Positions 27,632 to 37,571 of a DNA stretch of 49,066 nt are shown one piece after another. Made by a program: the position numbers and the translations under genes. Position 1 is the first letter of the stretch. Every line of letters begins with the position of its first letter. Source of the stretch: Chitinophagaceae bacterium (GTDB lineage Bacteria > Bacteroidota > Bacteroidia > Chitinophagales > Chitinophagaceae); assembly GCA_947380605.1 (NCBI GenBank), contig CANCRO010000010.1, positions 1 through 49,066 of the forward strand. Reading direction: 5' to 3'. Under the pieces are notes generated by a model. It had not been told where the DNA came from. It did no database searches and saw only the letters and a list, made by a program, of their open reading frames with translations.

Positions 27632-28942
27632 ATGTCAGAGCAAAAGTCCATATTAAAAAAATTGTTTGGAATTCCGCCAATCGAAGAAGGGGTATTTAAT
27701 ACTTCTATACGAGGAGTTGAAGGGATGAGTGGAAATCTTGTGCGGAAGACTAGCGGAGATAAAGTAATATGGGCGATTGTGATTATCCTTTCATTGATTA
27801 GCTTGTTGGTGGTTTATAGTAGTACTGGCTCATTGGCTTATAAATACAGTAAGAGTACAGAGAGTTATCTTTTTAAACAATTTGCATTAATTATTTCAGG
27901 TGTAATCTTTATATATTTTGCGCATCGGGTCAATTACACTTTCTACTCTAGGGTGGCCAAAATATTATTTTTAATTTCTATTCCTTTATTAATCTATACG
28001 TATTTTTTTGGTACAACTTTAAATGAAGGTAGTCGTTGGATTAAACTTCCTGTAATTAATCAAACTTTTCAAACATCTGATCTTGCCAAGTTAGCGCTGT
28101 TTATGTATTTGAGCCGACAATTGAGCAGAAAGCAATTGGTCATTAAAGATTTTAAGAAAGGATTTTTACCCATTATTATTCCGATTCTCGTTATATGTAT
28201 TTTAATTGCTCCAGCTAATTTATCTACTGCTATGTTAGTAGCGGGTACAAGTTTTATGCTAATGTTTATTGGCCGGGCAAACGCTAAACATCTGATATTA
28301 ACGATTACTATCGCAATTATTCCAATTATACTACTATCTCTGGTAGCGGTTAAATATTATGATAAGGCAGAAGGGAAATCAAAAGATTTACCCGCCATTT
28401 TTTCTTCTGGTAGAATTCCTACTTGGATTAGTCGTATTCAAACATTTATTTACACAGGTAAGGGAGATGGTGGAGAAAAGACTTATCAGATTAATCAAGC
28501 TAAGATTGCAATTGCCAGTGGGGGTTGGTTTGGAAGAGGACCAGGTAATAGCAATGCTCGTAATTTTTTACCTCACTCCTATAGTGATTTTATTTTCGCT
28601 ATTATATTAGAAGAGTACGGATTATTGGGAGGAGCGTTTATAGTTTTTATTTATTTATTGTTTTTGTATCGATGTATTAGGTTGTATAGAAAATGTCCAT
28701 TTGCATTTGGTGCTTTTCTCGCATTAGCCTTGAGTTTTACATTGGTAATTCAAGCATTTGCTAATATGGGGGTGAATGTAAACGTATTTCCTAACACAGG
28801 GGTTACCCTACCGTTAGTAAGTATGGGTGGAAGTAGTTTTCTTTTTACTTGTTTGTCTATTGGAATTATATTAAGTGTAGCTCGAAATGTAGAACAGCAG
28901 GAAAGTCCAGCTTCACTTGCAATAGATAAAGAAGAAGCGTAA
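27632..28942 (+). CDS. ftsW: Septal peptidoglycan polymerase FtsW
   Basis: FtsW is the SEDS-family glycosyltransferase that polymerises lipid II at the septum together with FtsI. The 436-residue protein has about ten transmembrane segments. It shows conserved SEDS stretches: LNEGSRWIKLP, SDLAKLALFMYLSRQL, a GRGPGNS loop and HSYSDFIFAIILEEYGLLGG, then PNTGVTLPLVSMGGSS. I prefer ATG 27632, preceded by an aggag ribosome-binding-like run. A TTG at 27575 would add 19 lysine-rich residues and would put the start 21 bases after murD. An unusually long about 45-residue cytosolic N-terminus precedes the first helix. Confidence 0.95.
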   Translation: MSEQKSILKKLFGIPPIEEGVFNTSIRGVEGMSGNLVRKTSGDKVIWAIVIILSLISLLVVYSSTGSLAYKYSKSTESYLFKQFALIISGVIFIYFAHRVNYTFYSRVAKILFLISIPLLIYTYFFGTTLNEGSRWIKLPVINQTFQTSDLAKLALFMYLSRQLSRKQLVIKDFKKGFLPIIIPILVICILIAPANLSTAMLVAGTSFMLMFIGRANAKHLILTITIAIIPIILLSLVAVKYYDKAEGKSKDLPAIFSSGRIPTWISRIQTFIYTGKGDGGEKTYQINQAKIAIASGGWFGRGPGNSNARNFLPHSYSDFIFAIILEEYGLLGGAFIVFIYLLFLYRCIRLYRKCPFAFGAFLALALSFTLVIQAFANMGVNVNVFPNTGVTLPLVSMGGSSFLFTCLSIGIILSVARNVEQQESPASLAIDKEEA

Positions 28943-28965
28943 AAAAAATTGAGTGTATAAAAGTA

Positions 28966-30120
28966 ATGAAAGAACAAGTAGCCGATAGTATTTTAGGAAA
29001 TTCCACTTTTGGAAGCCGGATTGCCCGTATCATTATTGCAGGTGGGGGAACTGGCGGACATATTTTTCCAGCTATTGCTATTGCTAAAGCTATTGTCAGA
29101 TTGCAACCACAAACACAAATTTTGTTTGTAGGTGCTTCGGGTAAAATGGAAATGGAAAAAGTGCCCTTAGCTGGATTTCGTATCGAAGGATTAACAATAG
29201 CCGGATTTAATAGAAGCTCTTTGATTAAAAATATTAGTTTACCCTTTAAGTTGTTTAAGAGTTTTTTTCAAGTCAGTAACATTTTTAAATCGTTCAAACC
29301 AACTGCAGTTATTGGGGTGGGAGGGTATTCAAGTTTTCCTGTTCTTCGTTATGCTCAAGCAAAAGGGGTAGATACATTTATTCATGAAAGTAATTCTTAT
29401 GCGGGGAAGTCGAATCGAATGTTAGGGAAAAATGCTACTAAGATTTTTGTTGCCATTGATGGAATGGGTAAGTTTTTCCCTTCCAATAAAATTATTCAAA
29501 CTGGTAATCCAGTTAGAGAAGCTATCGTTAACAGTAAGCTTTCGAGAGAAGAGGCAATTTTATTTTTCGGACTCGATCCTAATAAGAAAACAGTTCTTGC
29601 TATCGGAGGAAGTTTGGGGGCTAAAAATATCAATGAAGCCTTGGCTAAGGGTATCAGTGAATTTGAAAAAAATGACTTACAACTTATTTGGCAAACTGGA
29701 AAACCCTTTGTGGAAAAAGGTAGAGCGATAGCGAATGGCAAATCAAATATTTGGATAAATGATTTTATTACTCAAATGGAAAATGCTTATGGGGCTGCAG
29801 ATATAGTAATTAGTAGAAGTGGCGCGATGTCGATTGCTGAATTAGCGGTGATGAAAAAGCCAGCTGTATTAGTTCCTTTTCCATTTGCAGCAGAAGACCA
29901 CCAAACAGTGAATGCGCATAGATTGGTTGACAAAAATGCAGCAATAATGATACCTGATTCGGCGGCGTTGGATCAATTAGTATCGACGGTAGTTGACCTT
30001 TCAAAGAATAATGATAAGCAGCAAGCGTTAAAGGAAAATATTAGTCAGTTGGCAGTGAATAATGCCGATGAAGTAATTGCTAAGGAAATATTAAACGCTC
30101 TAAATAAGACAAACGAATAA
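28966..30120 (+). CDS. murG: UDP-GlcNAc:lipid I N-acetylglucosaminyltransferase MurG
   Basis: MurG adds GlcNAc to lipid I on the cytosolic membrane face, giving lipid II. The 384-residue protein has the N-terminal glycine loop IIAGGGTGGHIFPAIAIA (from about residue 23), the VIGVGGYSSFPVL and FIHESNSYAGKSNR stretches. In the UDP-GlcNAc domain there is GGSLGAKNINEAL, and SRSGAMSIAEL followed by VPFPFAAEDHQTVNA. A 22-residue N-terminal extension precedes the first beta strand; no later ATG fits as well. It lies 23 bases after ftsW and 24 before murC. Confidence 0.96.
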   Translation: MKEQVADSILGNSTFGSRIARIIIAGGGTGGHIFPAIAIAKAIVRLQPQTQILFVGASGKMEMEKVPLAGFRIEGLTIAGFNRSSLIKNISLPFKLFKSFFQVSNIFKSFKPTAVIGVGGYSSFPVLRYAQAKGVDTFIHESNSYAGKSNRMLGKNATKIFVAIDGMGKFFPSNKIIQTGNPVREAIVNSKLSREEAILFFGLDPNKKTVLAIGGSLGAKNINEALAKGISEFEKNDLQLIWQTGKPFVEKGRAIANGKSNIWINDFITQMENAYGAADIVISRSGAMSIAELAVMKKPAVLVPFPFAAEDHQTVNAHRLVDKNAAIMIPDSAALDQLVSTVVDLSKNNDKQQALKENISQLAVNNADEVIAKEILNALNKTNE

Positions 30121-30144
30121 AGAAATATATTATTAAAAATATCA

Positions 30145-31596
30145 ATGAAAATATTTAATCAATTGTTATCATTTTTAGGAGCATCTTCTCCCCTTAAGGA
30201 AGGAGTTGAACCGGCAGTCTATTTTCTGGGTATCGGAGGTATAGGCATGAGCGCATTGGCAAGATATTTTCAATCACAGGGTGTTAAAGTAAGTGGATAT
30301 GATAAAACAGAAACTGTTCTTACCAGACAACTTTCTGCTGAGGGTATCGCTATTCATTATGAAGATAAAATCGAATGGGTTAACAAAGATGCTCAATTGA
30401 TTATTTATACACCGGCTGTACCAAAAGATAGTATCGAATTAAATTTTTATCAGCAAAATAATTATACGGTTGTTAAAAGAAGTGAAGTATTAGGTGCCAT
30501 TACCAATGCAGCTTTCAATATTTGTATTGCAGGTACACATGGTAAAACAACTACCAGCACTATGGTTGGACATATTCTTCGTCATAGCAAGTATGGTTGT
30601 AATGCTTTTCTTGGGGGCATTTCAGTTAATTATGGTACTAATTTCTGGAGTGATAATAAAAATGTTTGCGTTGTAGAAGCGGATGAATATGATAGAAGTT
30701 TTTTGAAATTAAGTCCAGATATCGCCATTATTAGTTCAATGGATGCGGATCATTTGGATATATATGGAACAGCGGAAAATATGGAGCAGGCGTTTATCGA
30801 CTTTTCAAAAAAGGTTAAACCAGGCGGCTTGTTGATAAGTAAATATGGGTTGAATAGAGCGGCAGATTTAGGTGCGGACCAAATGTTAACCTATCATTTA
30901 ACCGACAATAAGGCCAATGTTTTTGCAAGCAATATTATTATTCAAAATGGTAGTTATCAATTTGATATTGAACTGAATGATTCTAACGGTGGTAATTGGA
31001 TGCTAAAAGGTGTGGTGTTAAATATGGGGGGTAAACATAATATCGAAAATATGCTTGCAGCAATTACTGTTGCCCATCATATTGGAGTGGAGGATAAAAA
31101 GATTATCGATGCGGTAGCTGATTTTAAAGGTGTGAAACGACGCTTTGAGTATATTTTAAAAACGAGTCATCAAGTTTTCATAGATGATTATGCGCATCAT
31201 CCCGAGGAGTTAAGGGCATTGATAACTGGTGCAAAGAATTTATTTCCAGATAAAAAGTGTACCGTGGTTTTCCAGCCGCATCTGTTTAGTAGAACTAGGG
31301 ATTTTGTGGATGGTTTTGCTGAAGTCTTAGACCTTGCTGATGAAATCATTCTTTTACCAATTTATCCGGCAAGGGAATTACCAATGGAAGGGGTCAGTAG
31401 TCAAATGATTTTGGACAGGATGCATAGTGAAGATAGAATGTTATTGAGTAAGGAAAATCTATTAAAGCATTTTTTATTAGAAAAAGATGCGCATGTAGAA
31501 GAGGGCTTTACGGGCAATATGGTGATTACAGCTGGTGCTGGAGATATCGATATGTTGGTTGAACCAATTAAAGAAATATTAATCAATAAAAATTAA
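30145..31596 (+). CDS. murC: UDP-MurNAc:L-alanine ligase MurC
   Basis: MurC attaches the first stem-peptide amino acid, L-alanine, to UDP-MurNAc. The 483-residue protein has FLGIGGIGMSALARYFQSQG, the P-loop AGTHGKTTTSTMVGHI (about residues 129-144), VVEADEYDRSFLKL, the GKHNIENMLAAI motif, and the C-terminal DDYAHHPEE diagnostic of MurC. Roughly 20 residues precede the first beta strand. MurB, which usually makes its substrate and often lies beside it in other phyla, is not in this cluster. Confidence 0.97.
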   Translation: MKIFNQLLSFLGASSPLKEGVEPAVYFLGIGGIGMSALARYFQSQGVKVSGYDKTETVLTRQLSAEGIAIHYEDKIEWVNKDAQLIIYTPAVPKDSIELNFYQQNNYTVVKRSEVLGAITNAAFNICIAGTHGKTTTSTMVGHILRHSKYGCNAFLGGISVNYGTNFWSDNKNVCVVEADEYDRSFLKLSPDIAIISSMDADHLDIYGTAENMEQAFIDFSKKVKPGGLLISKYGLNRAADLGADQMLTYHLTDNKANVFASNIIIQNGSYQFDIELNDSNGGNWMLKGVVLNMGGKHNIENMLAAITVAHHIGVEDKKIIDAVADFKGVKRRFEYILKTSHQVFIDDYAHHPEELRALITGAKNLFPDKKCTVVFQPHLFSRTRDFVDGFAEVLDLADEIILLPIYPARELPMEGVSSQMILDRMHSEDRMLLSKENLLKHFLLEKDAHVEEGFTGNMVITAGAGDIDMLVEPIKEILINKN

Positions 31597-31639
31597 TCAA
31601 AATATCCTTTTAAAGAAATAGCAATAGAGGGTTGATTTT

Positions 31640-32734
31640 ATGGTAAAAAAGAAAATTATAATAAATGTTTTGCTAGCCATTTTTTGGACTGCCTTAGGTA
31701 CGGGAACTATTGTTTTGCTTGCTGCAGCAATACGTATTAAGGATTCAAAAAAATGTACTGGAGTAGAGATTACTATCAAAGCAGTGAGTAATAACTTTTT
31801 TGTTGACAAAGCTGATATACTTAAAATTATAGCTTCTAATACGAATGGTGACTTGAAAGATAATAAAGTGAGTTCTTTTGATTTGAAAGAAATTGAGTTA
31901 GAGCTTGAAAAAAATATATGGATTAAGAAAGCACAATTGTTTTTTGATAATAATGAGAAGTTGCAAGTAAACGTTACAGAGAGAGAGCCGGTCGCAAGAG
32001 TGTTTAGTAGTTATGGAACCACCTTTTATGTGGATAAAGAGGTTTCGATGCTTCCATTGAGTGATAAGTTTTCTGCTAGACTGCCGGTTTTTACCAATTT
32101 TCCATCTGATAAAAAGGTGCTCTTGCCGTCAGATAGCAGTTTGTTAAGGGATATTATTTCAATCAGTCAAGCGATTCAAAAAGATTCATTTTATATGGCT
32201 ATGATTGAGCAAATTGATATAACCCCGCAACACACTTTTGAAATGTTACCCAAATTAGGTAACACACTTATTGTAGTTGGAGATGCAAAAAATATAGATA
32301 AAAAATTAGCTAAACTCCGTATGTTTTATAAAGAGATTGTAGTAAAGGCTGGGTGGAGTAAGTATAGCGAAATTAATATTCAGTACAATAATCAAGTGGT
32401 AGCAAAAAGAAAGGGTGTCGAAGATGTGCGGGCTGATTCATTGCGCACTTTGCAATTAATTCAGTTGATAGCTGAGAATGCTAAAAAGTTATCAGAAGAC
32501 TCTTTACAAACGATTATTCAGGACACAGAGAAAAATTCGCCCAATAGCAATATGATTTTGCAGTCAATTGAGCGAGATGAAAATAGTGATTCTATCCCAG
32601 CGTTGGAGCCGGGTTTTTTAAAAGAAAATATTGAAAATAAAAAGCCAGCAGCAGTAGTAAAACAAAACTTAGATAAAACTAAAAAGGCAAATCAAGCATT
32701 ACCAAAAACAGTAGTAAAAAAACATTCATTATAA
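31640..32734 (+). CDS. ftsQ: Cell division protein FtsQ/DivIB with long C-terminal tail
   Basis: This protein sits between murC and ftsA, the usual ftsQ position. Of its 364 residues, a transmembrane helix covers about 7-28, followed by a POTRA-type segment (VSNNFFVDKADILKIIAS), then WIKKAQLFFDNNEKLQVNVTE, REPVARVFSSYGTTFYVDK and the beta domain ending around INIQYNNQVVAKRKG. The last about 105 residues (from about 260) are low-complexity, rich in Lys, Glu, Asn and Ser, and look disordered. Ordinary FtsQ ends soon after the beta domain, so this tail is additional. It should lie in the periplasm. Confidence 0.92.
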   Translation: MVKKKIIINVLLAIFWTALGTGTIVLLAAAIRIKDSKKCTGVEITIKAVSNNFFVDKADILKIIASNTNGDLKDNKVSSFDLKEIELELEKNIWIKKAQLFFDNNEKLQVNVTEREPVARVFSSYGTTFYVDKEVSMLPLSDKFSARLPVFTNFPSDKKVLLPSDSSLLRDIISISQAIQKDSFYMAMIEQIDITPQHTFEMLPKLGNTLIVVGDAKNIDKKLAKLRMFYKEIVVKAGWSKYSEINIQYNNQVVAKRKGVEDVRADSLRTLQLIQLIAENAKKLSEDSLQTIIQDTEKNSPNSNMILQSIERDENSDSIPALEPGFLKENIENKKPAAVVKQNLDKTKKANQALPKTVVKKHSL

Positions 32735-32771
32735 AGTATCAATTTTTATAAACACACACAAACATACAATT

Positions 32772-34199
32772 ATGACTCAAGAACAAAACACAACAAATGA
32801 TAGCGGAGTGGTAAATACCAATCCTGTTATTGTTGGCCTTGACATTGGCACTACTAAAATAGCTGCTATTGCTGGTCGGAAAAATGAATACGGCAAACTA
32901 GAAATTCTTGGTTTTGGCCGTGCCAATAGTAATGGCGTTCAGCATGGAATGGTGTTAAACATTGATCAAACCATTAAGGCAATTGAAATGGCTTTGAAAA
33001 ATTGTTACGATTCTAATCCTAATTTATCAATTGAAGAAGTGTATGTTGGTATTGCAGGCCATCATATTAAAAGTTTGCAAACTCGTGGTGATATTGTTCG
33101 TCAGGCTACTGAAGAAGAAATTCGCCAGGAGGAAGTTGATCGCTTGGTTGCTGATCAATATAGAACTTACATTCCTGCAGGAGATCAAATTATTGATGTC
33201 ATTCCACAAGAATTTACAGTGGATAATTTCCAAAATATTCCTAATCCTATAGGGTATAGTGGAGTGAAAGTGGGTGCCAATTTCCATATAATTACTGGCG
33301 ACAAAAACGCTATTCGCAATATTAATAGAAGTGTAGAAAAAGCAGGATTATCTACTAAAGATTTGGTTTTACAACCTTTAGCATCAGCTGCTGCAGTGAT
33401 GTGTGAACAAGATTTAGAGGCAGGTGTAGCGATAGTAGATATTGGAGGTGGTACTACGGATCTAGCCGTATTCTACGAAGGAATATTGAAACATACCGCT
33501 GTTATTCCTTTTGGAGGAGAAAATATTACCAATGATATTAAGAATGGTCTAGGTGTTTTAAAAACACAGGCGGAACAAATGAAAATTCAGTTTGGAAGTG
33601 CCTTGAGTGATGAGGCAAAATCCAATGCATTCATTACAATACCTGGATTACGGGGTATGCAATCAAAGGAAATTAGTGTAAAAAATCTTGCAGCTATTGT
33701 TCAGGCTAGAATGAGTGAAATCATGGATTTTGTTAGCTATCATTTAAAGCAGGTAGGTTTAGATACACGTTTATTGAATGGTGGAATTATTTTAACCGGT
33801 GGAGGATCACAATTGAAACACTTGATTCAGTTAACTGAATATGTTACTGGACTCAATGCAAGAATTGGTTATCCAAATGAACATTTAGCTGGTGGACATA
33901 TTGATGAGTTAACCAAGCCAATGTACAGTACTTGTATTGGTTTAATATTAAAAGGGTATAATGATTATGAAAATAAAAATAGGCCTTTAGATGAATCATT
34001 TCATAAAATATCTGTCCCTAATTCATTAAGAAGAAAAACTGCTTCAGAAGATTTGGAAGCGTCAATAGCTGGTGAAGAGTTTGATCAACTATCAAGTAAT
34101 AAAAAAATAAATGAGCGTAAATCTTTAAAGGGATTTATGGATTCTTTCAAAATTGGCTTGATTGATTTGTTCAAAGAAGAGGAAGACGGAAAATTATAA
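32772..34199 (+). CDS. ftsA: Cell division protein FtsA
   Basis: FtsA is an actin-like ATPase that tethers FtsZ filaments to the membrane. The 475-residue protein has the phosphate-1 motif GLDIGTTKIAAIAG (about residues 23-36), the 1C-domain stretch VYVGIAGHHIKS, phosphate-2 AIVDIGGGTTDLAVF and GGIILTGGGSQLKHL. The C-terminus carries an amphipathic segment (GFMDSFKIGLIDLFKEE), which fits the membrane-targeting helix. An acidic/lysine-rich linker of about 60 residues precedes it. ftsZ starts 106 bases downstream, the largest gap in the cluster, leaving room for a separate ftsZ promoter, although none with a full consensus is visible. Confidence 0.97.
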   Translation: MTQEQNTTNDSGVVNTNPVIVGLDIGTTKIAAIAGRKNEYGKLEILGFGRANSNGVQHGMVLNIDQTIKAIEMALKNCYDSNPNLSIEEVYVGIAGHHIKSLQTRGDIVRQATEEEIRQEEVDRLVADQYRTYIPAGDQIIDVIPQEFTVDNFQNIPNPIGYSGVKVGANFHIITGDKNAIRNINRSVEKAGLSTKDLVLQPLASAAAVMCEQDLEAGVAIVDIGGGTTDLAVFYEGILKHTAVIPFGGENITNDIKNGLGVLKTQAEQMKIQFGSALSDEAKSNAFITIPGLRGMQSKEISVKNLAAIVQARMSEIMDFVSYHLKQVGLDTRLLNGGIILTGGGSQLKHLIQLTEYVTGLNARIGYPNEHLAGGHIDELTKPMYSTCIGLILKGYNDYENKNRPLDESFHKISVPNSLRRKTASEDLEASIAGEEFDQLSSNKKINERKSLKGFMDSFKIGLIDLFKEEEDGKL

Positions 34200-34305
34200 G
34201 TCGTTACAAATTTTTTAAATAAATATACTAACCCATTAACAACAGTACTTTCAATTTACTGCCTTACTAACAGCAAATACAGAACGTACTTAAATAGTAA
34301 CCATT

Positions 34306-36216
34306 ATGATACATTTTGATTTACCTAAAGAGCAATCATCCATCATCAAGGTAATTGGTGTAGGTGGTGGCGGAAGCAATGCTGTAAACCATATGTTTTC
34401 GCAAAACATTGAAGGCGTAAATTTCATCATCTGTAATACAGATGCACAGGCGATTGCTCAAAGTAAAGTGCCCAATAAAATTCAGTTAGGACCCCATCTG
34501 ACGCAAGGTTTGGGCGCTGGTGCAAATCCTGCAATCGGTCGTCAGGCTACTGAAGAAAGTCTGGAAGAGATCAAGCGAATTTTGGAAGTAAATACCAAAA
34601 TGGCCTTTATAACTGCCGGTATGGGAGGTGGAACAGGTACTGGCGGCGCTCCTATTTTAGCAAAAATTTGTAAAGATTTAGGAATTCTAACAGTGGGTAT
34701 TGTAACGACTCCATTTGCTTATGAAGGAAAGAAACGTTTGGCACAAGCGGAGGAGGGGGTTAGAATGATGAAAGATCATGTAGATACTTTACTAGTTATT
34801 AGTAATGATAAACTACGTCATCAGTTTGGAAATTTAAAGATGAAAGAAGCTTTTGAAAAAGCTGATAATGTATTAGCTACAGCTGCAAAGTGCATTACGG
34901 ACGTAATTAATAGCACTGGTCAAATCAATGTCGATTTTGCGGATGTGTGCACTGTAATGAGTAATGGCGGCGTGGCAATTTTGGGTAGTGCCATCGCAGC
35001 AGGTGAAAATAGAGCACAGGTAGCTATTGAAAATGCATTGAATTCACCTTTATTAAATGATAGTGAAATACGTGGTGCAAGATGGATTTTAATCAATATT
35101 AATTCTGCAGAAGGAGAACATGAGTTTACCATGGATGAAGTGGAGATCATACAAAATTATTTGATTAGTAAAGCAGGAGAAGACAGTGATGTAATTTTAG
35201 GATTAGGATATGACAATACTTTAGCAGAAGGAATTAGTATCACCTTGATTGCTACTGGTTTTGAACATAAAGATCCTTTTGCAAAAAAGAGTAGTATTTC
35301 TAAAGAGGAAAAAAAGGATGAAAAAATAGTAATGACTTTGGAAATGCCTGTAAAGGAAGAGAAAAAAATACTTCACCAACATAGTTTACCATTTGAAGAA
35401 AATTTAGCACCTGAAGTAGCTGAAGCGCCGGTGGTAGAAATACCTAAGGCACCTGAACCAGTTATTTCAGAATCAATGATGCCTACCTTAGTGGTTGAAC
35501 CTATTCAAGAACCAATAGTTGAACCAGTAGTTGAAATTGCACCAGCAACGAATGATACACAAAAAGTATTTTTTGAAATTTCTTCTGTTGCAGATCAGGC
35601 TCCAGTGATTGAATTTGATATTCCTGTAAGTATGCCTTTGCCAGAGAAAAAATCAACCACCAATGCTGATGAAATTACTGCCATTAGGAAACAAAATGAA
35701 GTTACTGCTACTAATATAACTGCGGGTGGGTATTTAGAAAAACCTGTCAATATTTATAATTCTGAACCCAAAAATCCAGCACCACCAGTTCAAGATTTGG
35801 CTATCACTTCATTAGAAGATGAGGAAGAAGTGGAGGAAGCAGCTTCAATGGAAATGCAAATGGTAATTAAAGAGGAGTATTTGATGGAGGAGCAAATGGA
35901 AAATGTAGTTGAACCCCAACAAATAATTATGGCTAGAGCAGAAGAGCCATCGATACCTGATGAAACGGAAGAGCTAAGACGCCGTGCAATGGATCGCATA
36001 GCTAAGTTGCGTAATCTATCTTTTAATATCAATGCGGCTGATCCAAATAATGAGTTTGAATCAGTGCCGGCTTACCTTAGAAGAAATATGGAGCTTCATA
36101 ATTCTATTGCAGATGTTGAAAGTTTTTATAGTAATTACACGGTTAAATCCGATGATAATAATTTGATAGAACCGGGCTCTATTAATTCTTTTTTAGATGG
36201 TAAAAAGCCAGATTAA
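34306..36216 (+). CDS. ftsZ: Cell division protein FtsZ with long C-terminal linker
   Basis: FtsZ is the tubulin-like GTPase forming the Z-ring. The 636 residues comprise a GTPase core (about 1-320) with [13 protein letters not shown], the tubulin signature [10 protein letters not shown] (residues 107-116) and NTDAQAI. A roughly 230-residue linker rich in Glu, Pro and Val follows, with [14 protein letters not shown]-like repetition. Then come a basic-hydrophobic patch ([18 protein letters not shown]) and the conserved peptide [11 protein letters not shown] near residue 587. About 38 more residues follow this peptide, which in many phyla lies at the very end. E. coli FtsZ has 383 residues, so the linker is very long. 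Confidence 0.97.
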   Translation: MIHFDLPKEQSSIIKVIGVGGGGSNAVNHMFSQNIEGVNFIICNTDAQAIAQSKVPNKIQLGPHLTQGLGAGANPAIGRQATEESLEEIKRILEVNTKMAFITAGMGGGTGTGGAPILAKICKDLGILTVGIVTTPFAYEGKKRLAQAEEGVRMMKDHVDTLLVISNDKLRHQFGNLKMKEAFEKADNVLATAAKCITDVINSTGQINVDFADVCTVMSNGGVAILGSAIAAGENRAQVAIENALNSPLLNDSEIRGARWILININSAEGEHEFTMDEVEIIQNYLISKAGEDSDVILGLGYDNTLAEGISITLIATGFEHKDPFAKKSSISKEEKKDEKIVMTLEMPVKEEKKILHQHSLPFEENLAPEVAEAPVVEIPKAPEPVISESMMPTLVVEPIQEPIVEPVVEIAPATNDTQKVFFEISSVADQAPVIEFDIPVSMPLPEKKSTTNADEITAIRKQNEVTATNITAGGYLEKPVNIYNSEPKNPAPPVQDLAITSLEDEEEVEEAASMEMQMVIKEEYLMEEQMENVVEPQQIIMARAEEPSIPDETEELRRRAMDRIAKLRNLSFNINAADPNNEFESVPAYLRRNMELHNSIADVESFYSNYTVKSDDNNLIEPGSINSFLDGKKPD

Positions 36217-36276
36217 AATATCGATAATTTTTTGTGATTAGGATTTTTGATTTGTTTTTAATTTGTATTGTTTGTG

Positions 36277-36304
36277 AAGCCCCTTGCTGAAAAGTGAGGG
36301 GCTT
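36277..36304 (+). terminator. Probable terminator after ftsZ
   Basis: An 8-bp stem aagcccct/aggggctt (36277-36284 with 36297-36304) with a 12-base loop lies about 60 bases after the ftsZ stop. The following sequence is T/G-rich, not a clean T run. It would end the dcw transcript. Confidence 0.6.
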
Positions 36305-36375
36305 GTGTTTTGGGGAGTATTATTTATTGAATCATTCTCTTGATGCCGTTTCTATTGCCTATTTTTGCTTTCACT

Positions 36376-37554
36376 ATGCAACTCTTTAAAATTACCAGCC
36401 GAATAATTGTTACTTGTAGCAATCGGCTATCGCCATTTTTACAACAAGAAATTGTTGAGCTAGGTTTTACTCCTATTCGTGTTTTCAAAACAGGCGTAGA
36501 GTTAAAGGGAACTTTAGAAGATTGTATGCGGCTAAATTTAAATCTTCGTTGTGCTAGTCAGGTTTTATTTTCTATCAATGAATTTGCTGCTCGAAATGCT
36601 GAAGAATTATATAATCATTTATTACATTTAGAATGGGAAGATATTATTGCGGCGGATGGATATTTTTCTATCACTAGTAATGTTGATAACGATACGATTA
36701 ATAATTCTTTGTTTGCCAATGTGAAAGTAAAGGATGCGATTGCAGATCGATTTAGGAATCGAACAGGCCAGCGTCCTAATTCTGGCCCTGAGTTGGATAA
36801 AGTGGTGATTCATTTATATTGGAAAGAAGATGTAGCTGAAATATTTATTGACACTTCAGGTGAAACGCTTTCTAAACACGGCTATAGAAAAATTCCCGGA
36901 AAGGCACCCATGTTGGAGGCACTAGCTGCAGCTACTTTATTAGCTACTAAGTGGGATAGAAAATCTCCCTTCATTAATCCAATGTGCGGTTCTTCTACCT
37001 TAGCGATTGAAGCTGCATTGTTAGCTACCCATCGAATGCCTGGATTATTTAGAAATAATTATGCATTCATGCATTTAGTTGGATTTGATTTTAATAGGTA
37101 TGCAGTACAAAGAAAAAAAGTAGACGAAGCCATTATCAATGTGAGGGATTTAAAAATTATTGCCACTGATATTAGTAGTGATGCAGTAAATATTTCAAAG
37201 ATTAATGCCGCTGCTGCAGGCGTAGAGGATTTGATTGAATTTGCAACAGGTGATTTTGCAACGACTACTATTCCAGCGGATCAAAATGGCGTTATTTATT
37301 TTAATCCAGAATATGGAGATCGCTTGGGTGTAGAAGCTGAACTAGAAATTACTTATGGTAGAATTGGAGATTTTATGAAGCAACAATGTAAAGGGTATAC
37401 CGGTTATATTTTTACTGGTAATTTAGAACTTGCCAAAAAAATTGGACTCAAACCAAAAAGGCGCATCGAATTTTATACCAGTAAAATTGATTGCAGATTG
37501 TTTGAATATGAGTTGTATGCAGGTACAAAAAGAATTGACATTACTCAAAGTTGA
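36376..37554 (+). CDS. THUMP-domain class I SAM-dependent RNA methyltransferase (RlmL/YpsC-like)
   Basis: This 392-residue protein combines an N-terminal ferredoxin-like/THUMP region (about 1-165; RIIVTCSNRLSPFLQQEI, LRCASQVLF) with a Rossmann methyltransferase domain. The latter has FIDTSGETLSKHGYRK, then PFINPMCGSSTLAIEAAL as SAM motif I, and an NPEYGDRLG catalytic motif. This matches the N-terminal half of E. coli RlmL and Firmicutes YpsC, which make N2-methylguanosine in 23S rRNA. The catalytic motif reads NPEY instead of NPPY. ATG 36376 was preferred to ATG 36343, which would add a hydrophobic extension that homologues lack. Confidence 0.9.
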   Translation: MQLFKITSRIIVTCSNRLSPFLQQEIVELGFTPIRVFKTGVELKGTLEDCMRLNLNLRCASQVLFSINEFAARNAEELYNHLLHLEWEDIIAADGYFSITSNVDNDTINNSLFANVKVKDAIADRFRNRTGQRPNSGPELDKVVIHLYWKEDVAEIFIDTSGETLSKHGYRKIPGKAPMLEALAAATLLATKWDRKSPFINPMCGSSTLAIEAALLATHRMPGLFRNNYAFMHLVGFDFNRYAVQRKKVDEAIINVRDLKIIATDISSDAVNISKINAAAAGVEDLIEFATGDFATTTIPADQNGVIYFNPEYGDRLGVEAELEITYGRIGDFMKQQCKGYTGYIFTGNLELAKKIGLKPKRRIEFYTSKIDCRLFEYELYAGTKRIDITQS

Positions 37555-37571
37555 GTCTAGCAATTTTTTTC

